Shown here: piece after piece, positions 19,601 through 29,761 of the stretch
Position numbering within the stretch: position 1 is the stretch's first letter
Layout of the letters: the number at the start of each line of letters is the position of its first letter
Translations under genes and position numbers: made by a program
From: Histomonas meleagridis
Taxonomy: Eukaryota > Parabasalia > Tritrichomonadida > Dientamoebidae
Reading direction: 5' to 3'
DNA length: 64,000 bases
Assembly (NCBI GenBank): GCA_020186115.1
Contig: WSYJ01000013.1
Coordinates: 1-64,000, forward strand
Notes under the pieces: generated by a model
The model's input: the letters and a program-made list of their open reading frames with translations, nothing else
What the model was told of the DNA's origin: nothing
Databases searched by the model: none

Positions 19601-21157
19601 TTATTCTTCATTCTGATCCTTTGCGTTATCATCATCGTATGGTACACTTTCCGGCATTGCAGAGAATCCCAGTTCCTCCTTTGGTATACCGAACTTATTC
19701 ATCTTTTGTTCGTACACTCTGAGTATATCGTTATGTGCCTTTTGTACCTTTGCCAACTCCATTTCCAGCTGATTAATTTTCGCGTTTTTCTGTGCCAACA
19801 CGTCTTCGATTTTTGCGGATATTTCTGTTTCCTCGAGACCTGCTTCCTTCATTATTTGTTGCAGCTGCAGCTCTTTTTGTTCCAATTCTTCGTTCAGTCG
19901 CTTTACCTTTTGCTCCAATATGTACGCCCTGAACTCAGTCTTCTGTCGAACGTCATGTATCGAACTCTCGAACTGATCATAGATCGAATCGCGTTCTTGT
20001 TCCAACTGTTCGAATCGTTGTTCCAATACTTCTTCGGCGAGTTGGAGATCATGTAACTCTTCTTCTAACACATTTATCTTCGCTTTGTTACGAGCTAAGT
20101 CGCGTTTGTCTTGATTACAGACTTCGACTTCTTTGGTTAAGCGCTCGTTCTCTGTGATAAGTTCATTCAGTGGTTTCTCGATCTTTTTTCGTTGCGAATT
20201 AAGTTCATCGACTTCTTTACGGAGCGCATTAATTTCCATCTTCCGTTTGGAGATTTTCGCTTTGTTTTGCTTGATGATCTCTAAGTTGTTAAGTGTGATG
20301 TTGTTGAAATAACGTTGGATGTTCTCAAACGCTCGAGCATTACGTTGTTGAAGTTCTTTAATTTGTTCGTTTTTAAGTTGCTCAAGTTCAGTGATTTCGC
20401 GTTTGCGTTGTTCTTCCATTTGCTCGCGCATAGAATTAACACGGCGCTCATGCGCGGCGCGAAGTGCTTCAACATGTCGCTCAAATTCTTCGCGGAATTC
20501 AGAGATTTGACGATCTTGTTGGATTCGATGATTTGTTAAAAGTGAATCGTTTTGGAGTTGGAGATCATTGGTATCACTGCGTAGCTCATTAACAATACGT
20601 TCGGAGTCAGCAGAATCTTGTTGTTGTTGGAGAAGTTGATGATATATTTCATCTTCGCTAGAAATATGTGAATTGGAAAACTCGTTCTGATTGGAGGCCA
20701 TAAGATGCTTTACTTTCTTTTGATAAACGCGGAGTTCTGCTGCTGAAACTTCTTTGATTTCTTCGATCTCGCGTTCTTTATTGGTAAGAATGGTCTCGAG
20801 ATCTTTAATTTCTTGTTTGGCTATTTCTAGTTGACGTAGTAATTCGTTGTGGTTAAGTACATTAAAATCAATTTCTTGTTGTGCATATGAATCTTCTGAT
20901 TCTAAAATTTCTTTTTTCTTGTTTAGATCTGCTGTTTCTTTATTTGCCTCTGCTAATTGGCGCTTAAGGCCTTCAATAGCTTGTTTGTTTTTTGCTCTCC
21001 TATTTGCAGTATTTGCAGTTCTAGAATTTTGATTTTGAGTTCTTGGTTTTGGCTTTGTACTTGGCTTTGTAGTTGGCCGTGTGGGTGAATTTTGTGTATT
21101 GCCTGTATTAGGTTTTGTTCTTCTTGCTGAATTTGGTTTTGATGAGTTTGCTCTCAT
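19601..21157 (-). CDS. Long coiled-coil protein
   Basis: The 518-residue product has a basic, low-complexity N-terminus (about 55 residues rich in proline, threonine, serine, asparagine and lysine). A nearly continuous coiled coil of E, Q, K, L and R follows from about residue 55 to 495, with heptad-like leucine spacing and no catalytic domain. The C-terminal 20 residues are acidic. Such proteins are typical of cytoskeletal or basal-body structures in trichomonads, but similarity among coiled coils is not informative and no function is assigned. The ATG at 21157 is the natural start. GC content is higher than in its neighbours. An M3-like element lies 25 bp upstream. Confidence 0.75.
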   Translation of the reverse strand: MRANSSKPNSARRTKPNTGNTQNSPTRPTTKPSTKPKPRTQNQNSRTANTANRRAKNKQAIEGLKRQLAEANKETADLNKKKEILESEDSYAQQEIDFNVLNHNELLRQLEIAKQEIKDLETILTNKEREIEEIKEVSAAELRVYQKKVKHLMASNQNEFSNSHISSEDEIYHQLLQQQQDSADSERIVNELRSDTNDLQLQNDSLLTNHRIQQDRQISEFREEFERHVEALRAAHERRVNSMREQMEEQRKREITELEQLKNEQIKELQQRNARAFENIQRYFNNITLNNLEIIKQNKAKISKRKMEINALRKEVDELNSQRKKIEKPLNELITENERLTKEVEVCNQDKRDLARNKAKINVLEEELHDLQLAEEVLEQRFEQLEQERDSIYDQFESSIHDVRQKTEFRAYILEQKVKRLNEELEQKELQLQQIMKEAGLEETEISAKIEDVLAQKNAKINQLEMELAKVQKAHNDILRVYEQKMNKFGIPKEELGFSAMPESVPYDDDNAKDQNEE

Positions 21158-21181
21158 TTTTTACTAACGAGATAACCTCCG

Positions 21182-21189
21182 AAACCGTA
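21182..21189 (-). promoter_or_regulatory. M3-like element of the coiled-coil gene
   Basis: Minus-strand TACGGTTT, 25 bp upstream of the ATG at 21157; it fits the M3 consensus. The 484-bp divergent region (21158-21641) shared with the M28 peptidase gene shows no gene. Confidence 0.5.
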
Positions 21190-21612
21190 AATCCGAAGTC
21201 GAAAAATACTTCATTTACTTCGACTGAAAACAAGTTTCAATAATTTATAATTAGTGATAAAGAAATATTGTCAAGCTGTACAATAAAAAATTATATGTAT
21301 ACCTTTCATTAAATAAACTTATAATTCAAATATTCATTTGATGCATTTTTTTCCATCCTTATATTTAAATTTTTATACAATAAGAATCTCGCATATAGGA
21401 AACAACAGTTATTACTGAAAATGCAATAAAACTCGAAAAATTATGAGATATTCATGGATTAAGCAGCATAATTTACAGGTCACATCACTGGGAAAAAACC
21501 TCCATATTCTCTGAAATTCAACGAGTAAAGTATTCAATTATATTTGATCGTATTTTTTCCTGATATAACTTTTTCTGTTTGTTATGGTGTTTTTTAAAAA
21601 ATTGAATTATTA

Positions 21613-21630
21613 AACCGTTTTTATCATTCA
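21613..21630 (+). promoter_or_regulatory. M3-like element and Inr before the M28 peptidase
   Basis: AACCGTTT (21613-21620) is followed directly by TCATTCA (21624-21630), 12-29 bp upstream of the ATG. Both known trichomonad core elements occur together. Confidence 0.55.
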
Positions 21631-21641
21631 CCCCAAAAAAA

Positions 21642-22970
21642 ATGAAAGAAAACGAACCTGTTAATGTTCAAGAAACAAGCAACAAACCAATAAATAAAGT
21701 TATTCATCAGAATAACCTTATAAATCCTCAGCCATATGAAGAAATGAAAAATAGTGCAATTTCTCGAACGTCAGAAATAATTGATAAATTTGGACCAAGA
21801 CTAACAACCACAGAATCATGCCGCAAAGCGGCGGATGCTATTTACAATGAACTCAATCAATATTGTGATAAAGCATATTCTGAAGATATTCAAATCCAAC
21901 CATATGGAGCACTTGTTTTTCACAAGTATATGATTTCTCTCTACTTTGTTGCATTATTTTTCATGTGGATTAACATGCCCAGTATTTCATTGATTTGTTT
22001 AATCACATCCATTTTAATTTTTGTTTTTGAATTTCTTCTTTCCTACAAAGTTGTTGAACGCTTCCACAAAGCAGGCACAGCACGTAATGTTCATGGGTAT
22101 ATTAATCCCGAAGGCGAAGTTGAAAACATCATTATCTTTAGTGGCCATCATGATTCTGCGCACATCTTTAATTTCTATGTTGATCATCCAGAGATGTATC
22201 AAGTTCGTGAGAAGCGCTTTCTAATTGTATATGCCATGTTCTTCATCACTGTTGTTTACCATGCCATTTCAAGTATTAAAAACTTCGGCTTGTTTGGACA
22301 TTGTTCACCAACTAAGCGCTCACTTATCATCTCTCTTATCTTCACCATTGGCTCACGTTTTATTGTTCCGATTTGGGGGTTCCTTAACGAGGAAGGCACG
22401 TGCGGCGCCGGCGATAACCTCATTAGTTCTTCTGTTGCTGTTGAGCTTGCCAAATATTACAGTGAGCATCGTGACTTATTAAAGCACACGAAACTTGTCT
22501 TTATCTCATACGATGCCGAAGAAACACTTCTTCGTGGCTCACGTGAATTTTGGCGCATGCACAAACATGAGTATGAAGGAAAACATGTGTGGAATGTGAA
22601 CTCCGATTGTCCTTATTTCGTTGATGAGATTTCGTTCCTTGTCTCCGACATTAATGGGTTTTTACCTCTTTCTGAGAAACTCGCGAATAAACTCGTTGAG
22701 ATATCCCACGAATTAGGACTAAAAGAAGTGAAAACGAAGAAGTTGTTATGTTTGGCAGGTGGAACAGACGCCGCAGAGGCGCAAAAGGTCGGAATTCAGG
22801 CAACGACATTGCTCGGAGTGCCATACACTAATAAGGATAGGCATGGAAGAGATGTGGTGTACCATACAGCAAGAGATACAATAGAGGCCGTGGAGCCGGA
22901 AGCTGTTTCTGCAATGCTCGCAATCTTCACTAAATTTGTGGAGAAAACTGAAGCAGGTGAACTTGAATAA
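21642..22970 (+). CDS. M28-family zinc metallopeptidase, membrane-anchored
   Basis: The 442-residue product carries the M28 (aminopeptidase Y/glutamate carboxypeptidase-like) zinc site. It has SGHHDSA (H169, D171), GAGDNLISS (D258, bridging), SYDAEETLLRGS (E293 catalytic, E294 ligand) and VVYHTARDT (H408). Two hydrophobic segments near residues 88-135 and one near 195-210 interrupt the N-terminal half. The enzyme is thus probably anchored in an internal or surface membrane, an unusual place for membrane segments within the peptidase fold. It probably removes amino acids or peptides from substrates in a lysosomal or extracellular compartment. The start is supported by M3 and Inr elements upstream, and the stop is TAAA. 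Confidence 0.88.
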   Translation: MKENEPVNVQETSNKPINKVIHQNNLINPQPYEEMKNSAISRTSEIIDKFGPRLTTTESCRKAADAIYNELNQYCDKAYSEDIQIQPYGALVFHKYMISLYFVALFFMWINMPSISLICLITSILIFVFEFLLSYKVVERFHKAGTARNVHGYINPEGEVENIIIFSGHHDSAHIFNFYVDHPEMYQVREKRFLIVYAMFFITVVYHAISSIKNFGLFGHCSPTKRSLIISLIFTIGSRFIVPIWGFLNEEGTCGAGDNLISSSVAVELAKYYSEHRDLLKHTKLVFISYDAEETLLRGSREFWRMHKHEYEGKHVWNVNSDCPYFVDEISFLVSDINGFLPLSEKLANKLVEISHELGLKEVKTKKLLCLAGGTDAAEAQKVGIQATTLLGVPYTNKDRHGRDVVYHTARDTIEAVEPEAVSAMLAIFTKFVEKTEAGELE

Positions 22971-23560
22971 AATTTGTCGGAAAGTAATGTGATGTGATGT
23001 GAAAATTGAATTGAAAACGATAAAATTTGTAAATGTGAAGTGATAGGAAATGCTTTTCAAGTATAGCCGGTATTTTCACACACCTCCAAGGGCAGAAACA
23101 AATTATGTGCTTGTTATTGAGCTATGTTAAGAAGGACATCAAATGCATCTTTTCTGTTTCTTTTTTGCATCATTCTGCAGAATGGACTCGAGAAGGAGGA
23201 CGTTAAAAAAGTGTCGATGATTTTAAGGAAATTCGAATTTAAATGCTTACATATGAATTGAGGTACTGTGGCTGATCTGTATTAAATAGTTTTTGCTCAA
23301 TCGAATAAATTCATCATAAATTAATAATTATTAAATATATATAAATTTAATTTTATTTTTATTATTGGAATTAGGTATAATACAACATTTAAAACTAGTA
23401 TTGGATTTTTTTCATTCTTACAAAAAATAATGCATTTTGTTTTGTTTTTTCTTTTATTTTTATCCAGTATCTTTCATGGTAAAATGCAATTACCTAAATA
23501 ATTCTTGTAATTTTCGAATGTTTTTTTATGATTTTGAAAACATAAATAAAATTTTATTCT
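22971..23560. other. Intergenic region without visible gene
   Basis: About 590 bp downstream of the peptidase gene. It is AT-rich apart from 23060-23230, which is richer in GC but has no long frame. It may be decayed coding DNA. Confidence 0.4.
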
Positions 23561-23569
23561 ATTTTACCT

Positions 23570-24160
23570 TTTGAGGATGCATTTTCATTAATGAGTGCTG
23601 TTTTAAGTGTTTTGAACAATTTCCAAATATTATATTAAAACATGATTTAGTTCTAACAAATTCGATATAAAACAAAATTTACAAATATCTGTAGAATTTA
23701 CATCAATATTTTGTTTTCCATTGAAAAATTTCATAAGTTTTTTTTATCATTCTTTATTTTCATTAGAAGTTCTGATATAAATATATAGAACAAATTTTAA
23801 ATTTATACTGAAAACTTGAAATATTTTATATAATCATTATAAAAATATAATATTCATTATTACAATGATTATGTTCCTTCTTGTTTGGGAAGCATATATA
23901 TAAAATCGTTTTGACATTTTTCCATTTTTAAGATTAGATCGATTTAAAATAATAGAATAAAATCTCATGTATTGAAAACAAATATCAAATAAGACAAGCG
24001 AACATTTGGCTTATCAGTATGATTATTACCATCAGATTGTAAAAGGTACTTCACAAGTTCGAAGTTCCCGAATTCAGTAGAAAATATTAATATATTTTTA
24101 GTTATTTTACATTTTTGAAGAAAATTACAAATTTAAACTGAAAAAAATTATAAAATATAC
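23570..24160 (-). pseudogene. Ankyrin locus relic E
   Basis: On the minus strand, 24130-23980 translates to FLQKCKITKNILIFSTEFG, then NFELVKYLLQSDGNN. This resembles the end of the N-terminal domain of the ankyrin family at 54 kb (FLEEEGMKINSDIIKESAKIGN). Further down lie a partial unit (GKQNIDVNSTDI, near 23700) and a linker (TTGGAAATTGTTCAAAAC) leading to ACAGCACTC near 23600. Multiple stops and frame changes make it a relic. It sits between the peptidase and chromodomain genes. Confidence 0.5.
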
Positions 24161-24368
24161 ATTATTCAATATGTTTTCTATGAATAATATTACACTATGC
24201 ACGTAACTTCTTTTAAGATCTACAGGATTTCACAGCAGTCTATATATGATTGTTTTTCTTGATTACAATATTAAAACGCCATTGAAATATTTTATAAAAA
24301 TAAAATTTGAAGAAACAAAAAAGAAAGATTATGATTAAATTTTATGAATGTTACATATAAAGTTTTTT

Positions 24369-24944
24369 TTATGAGAGCTTGGCTGATGGCGCGGCCTTCT
24401 TAAGGAGATAAGATGTAAGAAGCTGAGGACATAGAACTTTGGCTTCAGCTAAAGTTATGTATGTTGGAGGATTAATTGACCACTTTACCTGAAATTCTAT
24501 TTTGCCATCTTTTCCTTTTTTAGTTCCGATTATTTCCTTTGGAACATCATCTGGAGTTTCAACATGCTCTTGAAAATATTGTAGTGTCATAAAAGGATAT
24601 TCTTTTATAAGTTTTGAACTTAAATATGATTTATGTGGTTCGTGTTCTAACACTTCGATTTTTTGATCAGGTTTAATTGAGAATTGAATTCCATTGTATG
24701 GATCCTTAACTTGTTTAAATTTTCTTGAAATAAGCTTATTAATTGTAGTTTTTGCTGTTGGTAATGTTTTTGTTTTTTTATTTTTTTGATATTGGTTAAT
24801 TAAATCTTGGCATTTCATGTCGTCAATAGAAACCCATGAATTATCTTTTGAAGAAAATCCTTTCCATTTCACGTAAAAATGTTGTTTTTTATTTAGATAT
24901 CTGTCAGCAATTATTTCCTCGATTTCAAGCAAGTCTTCGCTCAT
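24369..24944 (-). CDS. Chromodomain protein, HP1-like
   Basis: The 191-residue product begins with a chromodomain (residues 6-50: IEEIIADRYLNKKQHFYVKW, then KGFSSKDNSWVSIDD and DLINQYQ). A basic hinge follows, then a C-terminal domain with IEFQVKWSINPPTYITLAEA and LLTSYLLKK that resembles a chromo-shadow domain. This is the layout of heterochromatin protein 1, which binds methylated histone H3. The tryptophan of KWKGF and the following aromatic are kept, but the first aromatic of the methyl-lysine cage appears to be leucine (L6). Binding specificity is therefore uncertain. The gap to the MCM gene (24945-25259 holds its upstream region) shows no other gene. Confidence 0.8.
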   Translation of the reverse strand: MSEDLLEIEEIIADRYLNKKQHFYVKWKGFSSKDNSWVSIDDMKCQDLINQYQKNKKTKTLPTAKTTINKLISRKFKQVKDPYNGIQFSIKPDQKIEVLEHEPHKSYLSSKLIKEYPFMTLQYFQEHVETPDDVPKEIIGTKKGKDGKIEFQVKWSINPPTYITLAEAKVLCPQLLTSYLLKKAAPSAKLS

Positions 24945-25259
24945 TGCAAGTTAGCACTTTTTATATTCAACGACCGTTTAAATACCTATCTCTGGTAAAA
25001 GAGATTTAAAAATTCTTGTTTTGTTAATAAACTATGAACATAATTTAAAAACATGCATTTTCAGTAAGCTACTGAGCTTTAAACTAACATTAAAAAATGA
25101 TTGCAAACGTTAAACTCGGTAAATGTGATAGCACATTAAAAATCATTTTACTAAATAGAAGTCAAAACAAAACTCCTTTTAATTGGTAAAATAAATGTTT
25201 ACTATGCCAAAATAGAAAAATTTAATATGAAAAAAATCGAAGTGTATTTTGAATTTATT

Positions 25260-27530
25260 TTAATTTCTTCCAGAACGTATCAGAGTTGCCTTAGTTGGCC
25301 TTTGATTTTCCACGTTCAAGAAGACTGTTTCTTCAGCCTCAAGTGAAAACAAAGCGTCTACAATTTCTATTTCTGTAATATTTTGGCCCATCACAGCCTT
25401 AATGTTATTTGAAATTTGACTAAATGACATTGTATTACTTGAAACTGATTGAAGCATTCTCGTTATTTCCTTTGCGATCGAAGCGATTTTACTTCTTCTT
25501 TCTGCAGATGTACCAGTTGTCAACAAGTCCATATCGATTAAACCAGTTGAAGGGTCTGTTGCAGATTGATGCAAAGCTTCTTTCATTAGTTTCAAAGCTT
25601 CTTCTGCATCTTTTGCTTCGACTTTTTCTGAAAGTCTCATCTTCGCATTGGCCTCAGCTATACGAATACAACTTTCTAATTGTCTTGGAGTCGAAGAGAT
25701 AACTTTTCGGCCGCCCAATCCTCTCATTTCTACGTAACCATCGACGAGGATTTTTTGTGCTTCATCAGTGAACACTGGGTTACAATGTTCTTTAGCATAT
25801 GCAATATAATCTGTAAGTTTCGCAGCAGGAATAATTGACGCGACTTCATCACGTGATGAATACATTCCTACTATATGTCTGGCAAGTTTCTGATCACGCG
25901 CAGCATCGACATGATCAAGAACAAGATAAACAAGATCAAATCGACTTAATAAAGTCGGCGGAAGTTGAATATTTTCAACAACACTTAGTTTCGGATTATA
26001 TGAAGATTCAATTGGATTCGCGCATGCGACAATTGAAGCTCTCGCATTAAGTGTACAAACAATTCCCGCTTTAGCAACACTAACTGTTTGTTGTTCCATT
26101 ACTTCATGAAGTACACTTCTTGCTGATTCATTCATCTTATCAAATTCATCAATACAACAGACGCCTCTATCAGATAAAACTAATGCACCACTTTCAAGGA
26201 CAAATTCGCCTGTATCTGTATCTCGAACTACAGATGCTGTTAAACCAACTGCGGAACTTCCTTTACCAGATGTATATAAACCACGTGGTGATACCTTATG
26301 TGTATATTTGATTAATTGTGACTTAGCTGTGGCTGGATCACCAACAAGTAATATATTTATGTCGCCTCTTTTCCCATGTGAATTTAATGAGCCGCCAAAT
26401 AGTAAACATAAAAGTCCTTTCTTAACTTCGTCCATTTGCCAAATTGATGGCGCAAATGATCGAATAAGTTTATCATAGATTTCGGGATCTTTTGATAACT
26501 CTTCTGCAATTTGTTTGCGCTTCTCTTCATGCTCTTTGATGGTTATTGTTTCATCAAAGTTTTGCATTTCTTCGTTTTCAATTTGTGTGGTAAATGACTT
26601 TCGAATATGGACAATATCAATATATGTTCGATATACTGAATGAACAGTTCGAATGCGTGGATTTAATCGAGTGGGAGCTGCACGCCAAACACCAGTGATT
26701 TCAACACGATCACCAGGACGTGCATAATCAACAAGTTCCTCAAATGCTATACCTGCAATGTTTTGTGGTGTTTCTCCTTGTGGTATTGACTCGGGATTTT
26801 CTTGGATTTTAATGTGTTGGCGATCAGAAAAGATACAAAGATTATGTTCAATGTCATAGGAATTCGTAGCCCCACAGACTGAACATTTCCCTGGATCTGT
26901 GATTTTACCATTCATTACTTCGACATTTTCAATGTGTTCACATTGACGACATTTTAACGCGGCGACTTTAAGGTCAGGAATTACTGCGGATGTACGAGTG
27001 ACCATTCCACGGATGGATACTAATCGATCAATATCACTTGGTTGAAGATCTCGGATTGGTTTGGTCTCAAGAAGGTTAAATGGACGAGTTTGAACAAGAT
27101 TTACTGCTTCTGCTTCAACCCCTTGGAAAAGTGTTTGGAAAATTTCTTTTACAACTGCATCTGCAAGTTGAAGCATCTCAATTGGAAAAGCAACAAACTG
27201 ATTGTAAAGGATTGGATTAAACTTATAAATATGATGGCAATCAATATTTAAGTTGTAATTTTCGATTTCTCGCATTTCTTGGATTTTTTGGAAGTATAAA
27301 GGTTTATCACTTTCTCCTTCATCAACAAATGTCTGTATAAATTTCCTTATTTCAGCTGTGACGACTTGAGCATTGATGTTTGTACCATATGCAACTGTTT
27401 GAGAGTAATATGAAGAAGGATCGGCAAGTGTAGAAGAAGAAAGTAAAGGACCTGAATCGGAATTAAAGTGGTCCTCAATACGAATCTGAGATGAGCCTTG
27501 TGAATCAATCTGAGAACTTTCTTGAGTCAT
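25260..27530 (-). CDS. MCM4: DNA replication licensing factor MCM4
   Basis: The 756-residue product has all MCM features: an N-terminal domain with a C4 zinc finger (CRQCEHIENVEV...GKCSVCG), the Walker A motif GDPATAKSQL (near residue 397), Walker B GVCCIDEFDKM, and the arginine finger SRFDLVYLVLD. The segment EELVDYARPGDRVEITGVWR and APTRLNPR is typical of MCM4 among the six paralogues. It is a subunit of the replicative helicase MCM2-7. I start at MTQESSQIDSQ (27530), which resembles the serine- and glutamine-rich MCM4 N-terminus. The frame opens further upstream to M at 27608 and a TTG at 27668, which look unlike the family. Confidence 0.92.
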   Translation of the reverse strand: MTQESSQIDSQGSSQIRIEDHFNSDSGPLLSSSTLADPSSYYSQTVAYGTNINAQVVTAEIRKFIQTFVDEGESDKPLYFQKIQEMREIENYNLNIDCHHIYKFNPILYNQFVAFPIEMLQLADAVVKEIFQTLFQGVEAEAVNLVQTRPFNLLETKPIRDLQPSDIDRLVSIRGMVTRTSAVIPDLKVAALKCRQCEHIENVEVMNGKITDPGKCSVCGATNSYDIEHNLCIFSDRQHIKIQENPESIPQGETPQNIAGIAFEELVDYARPGDRVEITGVWRAAPTRLNPRIRTVHSVYRTYIDIVHIRKSFTTQIENEEMQNFDETITIKEHEEKRKQIAEELSKDPEIYDKLIRSFAPSIWQMDEVKKGLLCLLFGGSLNSHGKRGDINILLVGDPATAKSQLIKYTHKVSPRGLYTSGKGSSAVGLTASVVRDTDTGEFVLESGALVLSDRGVCCIDEFDKMNESARSVLHEVMEQQTVSVAKAGIVCTLNARASIVACANPIESSYNPKLSVVENIQLPPTLLSRFDLVYLVLDHVDAARDQKLARHIVGMYSSRDEVASIIPAAKLTDYIAYAKEHCNPVFTDEAQKILVDGYVEMRGLGGRKVISSTPRQLESCIRIAEANAKMRLSEKVEAKDAEEALKLMKEALHQSATDPSTGLIDMDLLTTGTSAERRSKIASIAKEITRMLQSVSSNTMSFSQISNNIKAVMGQNITEIEIVDALFSLEAEETVFLNVENQRPTKATLIRSGRN

Positions 27531-28049
27531 TTGATGGACGTTTAAATATGTGTACGATAGGAAAATAGTAAACGTTTTGAAGGGAAAAATTTCATAATTA
27601 TAAGTCATATTTACAACAAAATTTACTCTACACCTCAATCTTTTACGAAAACATAAACAAAAAATCAATATTTAGGAAAAATTTTAAAATTTTAAAAATT
27701 ATTTGATTTTTTTCCAAATATATATTTATTGGTAATTTAATTGGTATTTGTATAAAATGCGATTGTTTTTAACTGATGGAAATGTCTAATTGAACAATGT
27801 AATTTTAAAAAGTGATTTACATTTCTCAACACAGTTAACTGTGTAATAGGAAAGTAAGTATAAAAATAACCAACTTGAGTTATAACGTTATGTACTAAAA
27901 TTTTATATTTTTACCTGGTGGCACGTCTGCTCCTGAACTGTACGAAATCCCATTCATAATTCAGAATTTTTTCGATGAGTTTATTCAAAACAATACAAAT
28001 TGAACTCTGACATCTGACAAAAAGTGGCGCAGTACCATTAAGCCATAAA
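27531..28049. other. Divergent promoter region
   Basis: About 520 bp between MCM4 and the lectin gene, which point away from each other. No other gene is visible; the small antisense frame at 27911-28156 overlaps the lectin start and is not supported. Confidence 0.5.
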
Positions 28050-29333
28050 ATGGTTCTTTGCTGTTTTCTAGTGGCGATCTCATCAAATTCACCGTTTGAC
28101 TTGGCACCTCCATTTTTCAACACACAGGTATCTGAAATTGGTGAATGGTCACTCACAGATCATGCAATCAATCTCAAGAAGAAAATTCGTTTAACAACTG
28201 ATGTTCGCTCATTTTCATCAGGAACTTTATGTAATAGGCTCCCCACAACATTTGATTCATGGGAATTTGATTTTGATGTTATGGTTGAAGGACCTTTAAA
28301 TGGATCATCATCCATTAACTTTCTTTTTTCATCACAAGTATGTATAATGGAACACATGCCATTCGATGGCTTTGGAATTGTAATACATACAGTTGAAGAT
28401 GATAATGGAAATTCACCAATTTTCCTCATTCAAGGTGATTTTGAAAACCCAACGAAAGTAGGCCAAGTACAGATCAAAGAAAAAGAACAACCATTACGAT
28501 TCAGAGTTTCTAGACAAGGCACTAGAGTTAGTATGAAACAAATTTTTGAATACACCACATCTAAATTAAGTTTCAGGAATATATTTGATAGAAGGTTACA
28601 AGACCTTCCTCATACCGGCTATTTCTCTATTTTTGCTAAAGCCGATTCCATTTCTGAAAATGTTGATATTTATTCAATCACAGTAAATCCAAAATCTTCC
28701 CATTACGGTAGCATAGATCCTGATACATCACGTAAGAATCGCAAGATCATTGAAGATTTTGTCGAATATAGGCGCCTTGAAAAATCCAAGAGGAGATCTA
28801 CCATGCCTACATCCTTTGATTATCAACAACAAGCCAAGGACATGAATAATACACTTGGTCATACCGAAGAAAATGTCCACGAAATTGCAGATGCCTTCAA
28901 AATCATCAACGAAGCATTTGAAAGGAGCAGAGATTCGGTAACCGCTCAAGCATTCAAAAAGTTCGTTTTGACGTATGTCAAAAAAGAAATCGAAAATTCC
29001 TTCCACAAAATGGAAAATGCGTTTAAATCCTTTTCTGAGATAGATATTAGTATTAAGACCATGTGGCTGAACTTACAACATGAGCTTGAGCAACTTGCAT
29101 TAGCTGCGAAACGTGAAATGCTTCAAATGAAAAGAGATTCACTTGAAGTTGCAAGACACGTTGATTTCAAAAACGTTGAATTTGATGGGAAGCAATTTAG
29201 TTTAAAGAAATCAAAACAGGAAAGCACGCTTTCCAAGGTTCTGATCTGGATCTCAATTGTAGAAGTTGTTGCGTATGTTGCGTTCTTCATGGTTCAGCAT
29301 CACAAAACTAAAGGATTCATCAAACATGATTAA
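28050..29333 (+). CDS. L-type lectin-like type I membrane protein (ERGIC-53/VIP36-like)
   Basis: The 427-residue product begins with a short hydrophobic segment (MVLCCFLVAISS), probably the signal peptide. An L-type-lectin-like beta-sandwich follows (FFNTQVSEIGEWSLTDHAIN, then DSWEFDFDVMVEG, then MPFDGFGIVIHT and HTGYFSIFAKADSISENVDI). A helical, coiled-coil stalk spans about residues 230-380. A single membrane segment lies near the C-terminus (VLIWISIVEVVAYVAFFMV), with a short basic cytosolic tail ending GFIKHD. This is the layout of cargo receptors that bind glycoproteins between ER and Golgi. Whether the sugar- and calcium-binding residues are intact cannot be judged by eye. Confidence 0.78.
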   Translation: MVLCCFLVAISSNSPFDLAPPFFNTQVSEIGEWSLTDHAINLKKKIRLTTDVRSFSSGTLCNRLPTTFDSWEFDFDVMVEGPLNGSSSINFLFSSQVCIMEHMPFDGFGIVIHTVEDDNGNSPIFLIQGDFENPTKVGQVQIKEKEQPLRFRVSRQGTRVSMKQIFEYTTSKLSFRNIFDRRLQDLPHTGYFSIFAKADSISENVDIYSITVNPKSSHYGSIDPDTSRKNRKIIEDFVEYRRLEKSKRRSTMPTSFDYQQQAKDMNNTLGHTEENVHEIADAFKIINEAFERSRDSVTAQAFKKFVLTYVKKEIENSFHKMENAFKSFSEIDISIKTMWLNLQHELEQLALAAKREMLQMKRDSLEVARHVDFKNVEFDGKQFSLKKSKQESTLSKVLIWISIVEVVAYVAFFMVQHHKTKGFIKHD

Positions 29334-29761
29334 ACAGAAATTTACAAATATATTTGTTGATTATTTTTAAATGAATCTGTTCATTAACATTATATTTTTA
29401 TAGAAAATATTCAAAAATTTATTCAGGAATCAGACATATAATTAATGAATTCATTTAAATGAGTGATTGATATCAATTCTTAATAATATTTTTTTTAATC
29501 ATCAACAAATTATACAATTTTTATCTGTAATTTTCAATTCGAACTGGTTTTTTTCAAAGAGTTAATCTATGAAATTTAATTAAAGTTTGAATTATGTGTT
29601 GATATCAAATTGGTATCAAATTGATTCTTAGCGTTCATCCAGAAACTATTTTGTTAGTATTGAATTTGATTTCATCTTATTACTTTTTCAAAGATAATTT
29701 AAGGAACAAAATAAAAAAATTTTGTAATTAAACTTGATGCATTACTTTATAAAATATTTTC
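29334..29761. other. Intergenic region
   Basis: About 430 bp of AT-rich sequence between two plus-strand genes, with no gene or repeat visible. Confidence 0.6.

Noticed and set aside
27531-27668. N-terminal extension of MCM4
   Set aside because: It starts at a TTG and is hydrophobic, unlike MCM4. The ATG at 27530 gives a typical N-terminus, although the ATG at 27608 cannot be fully excluded.
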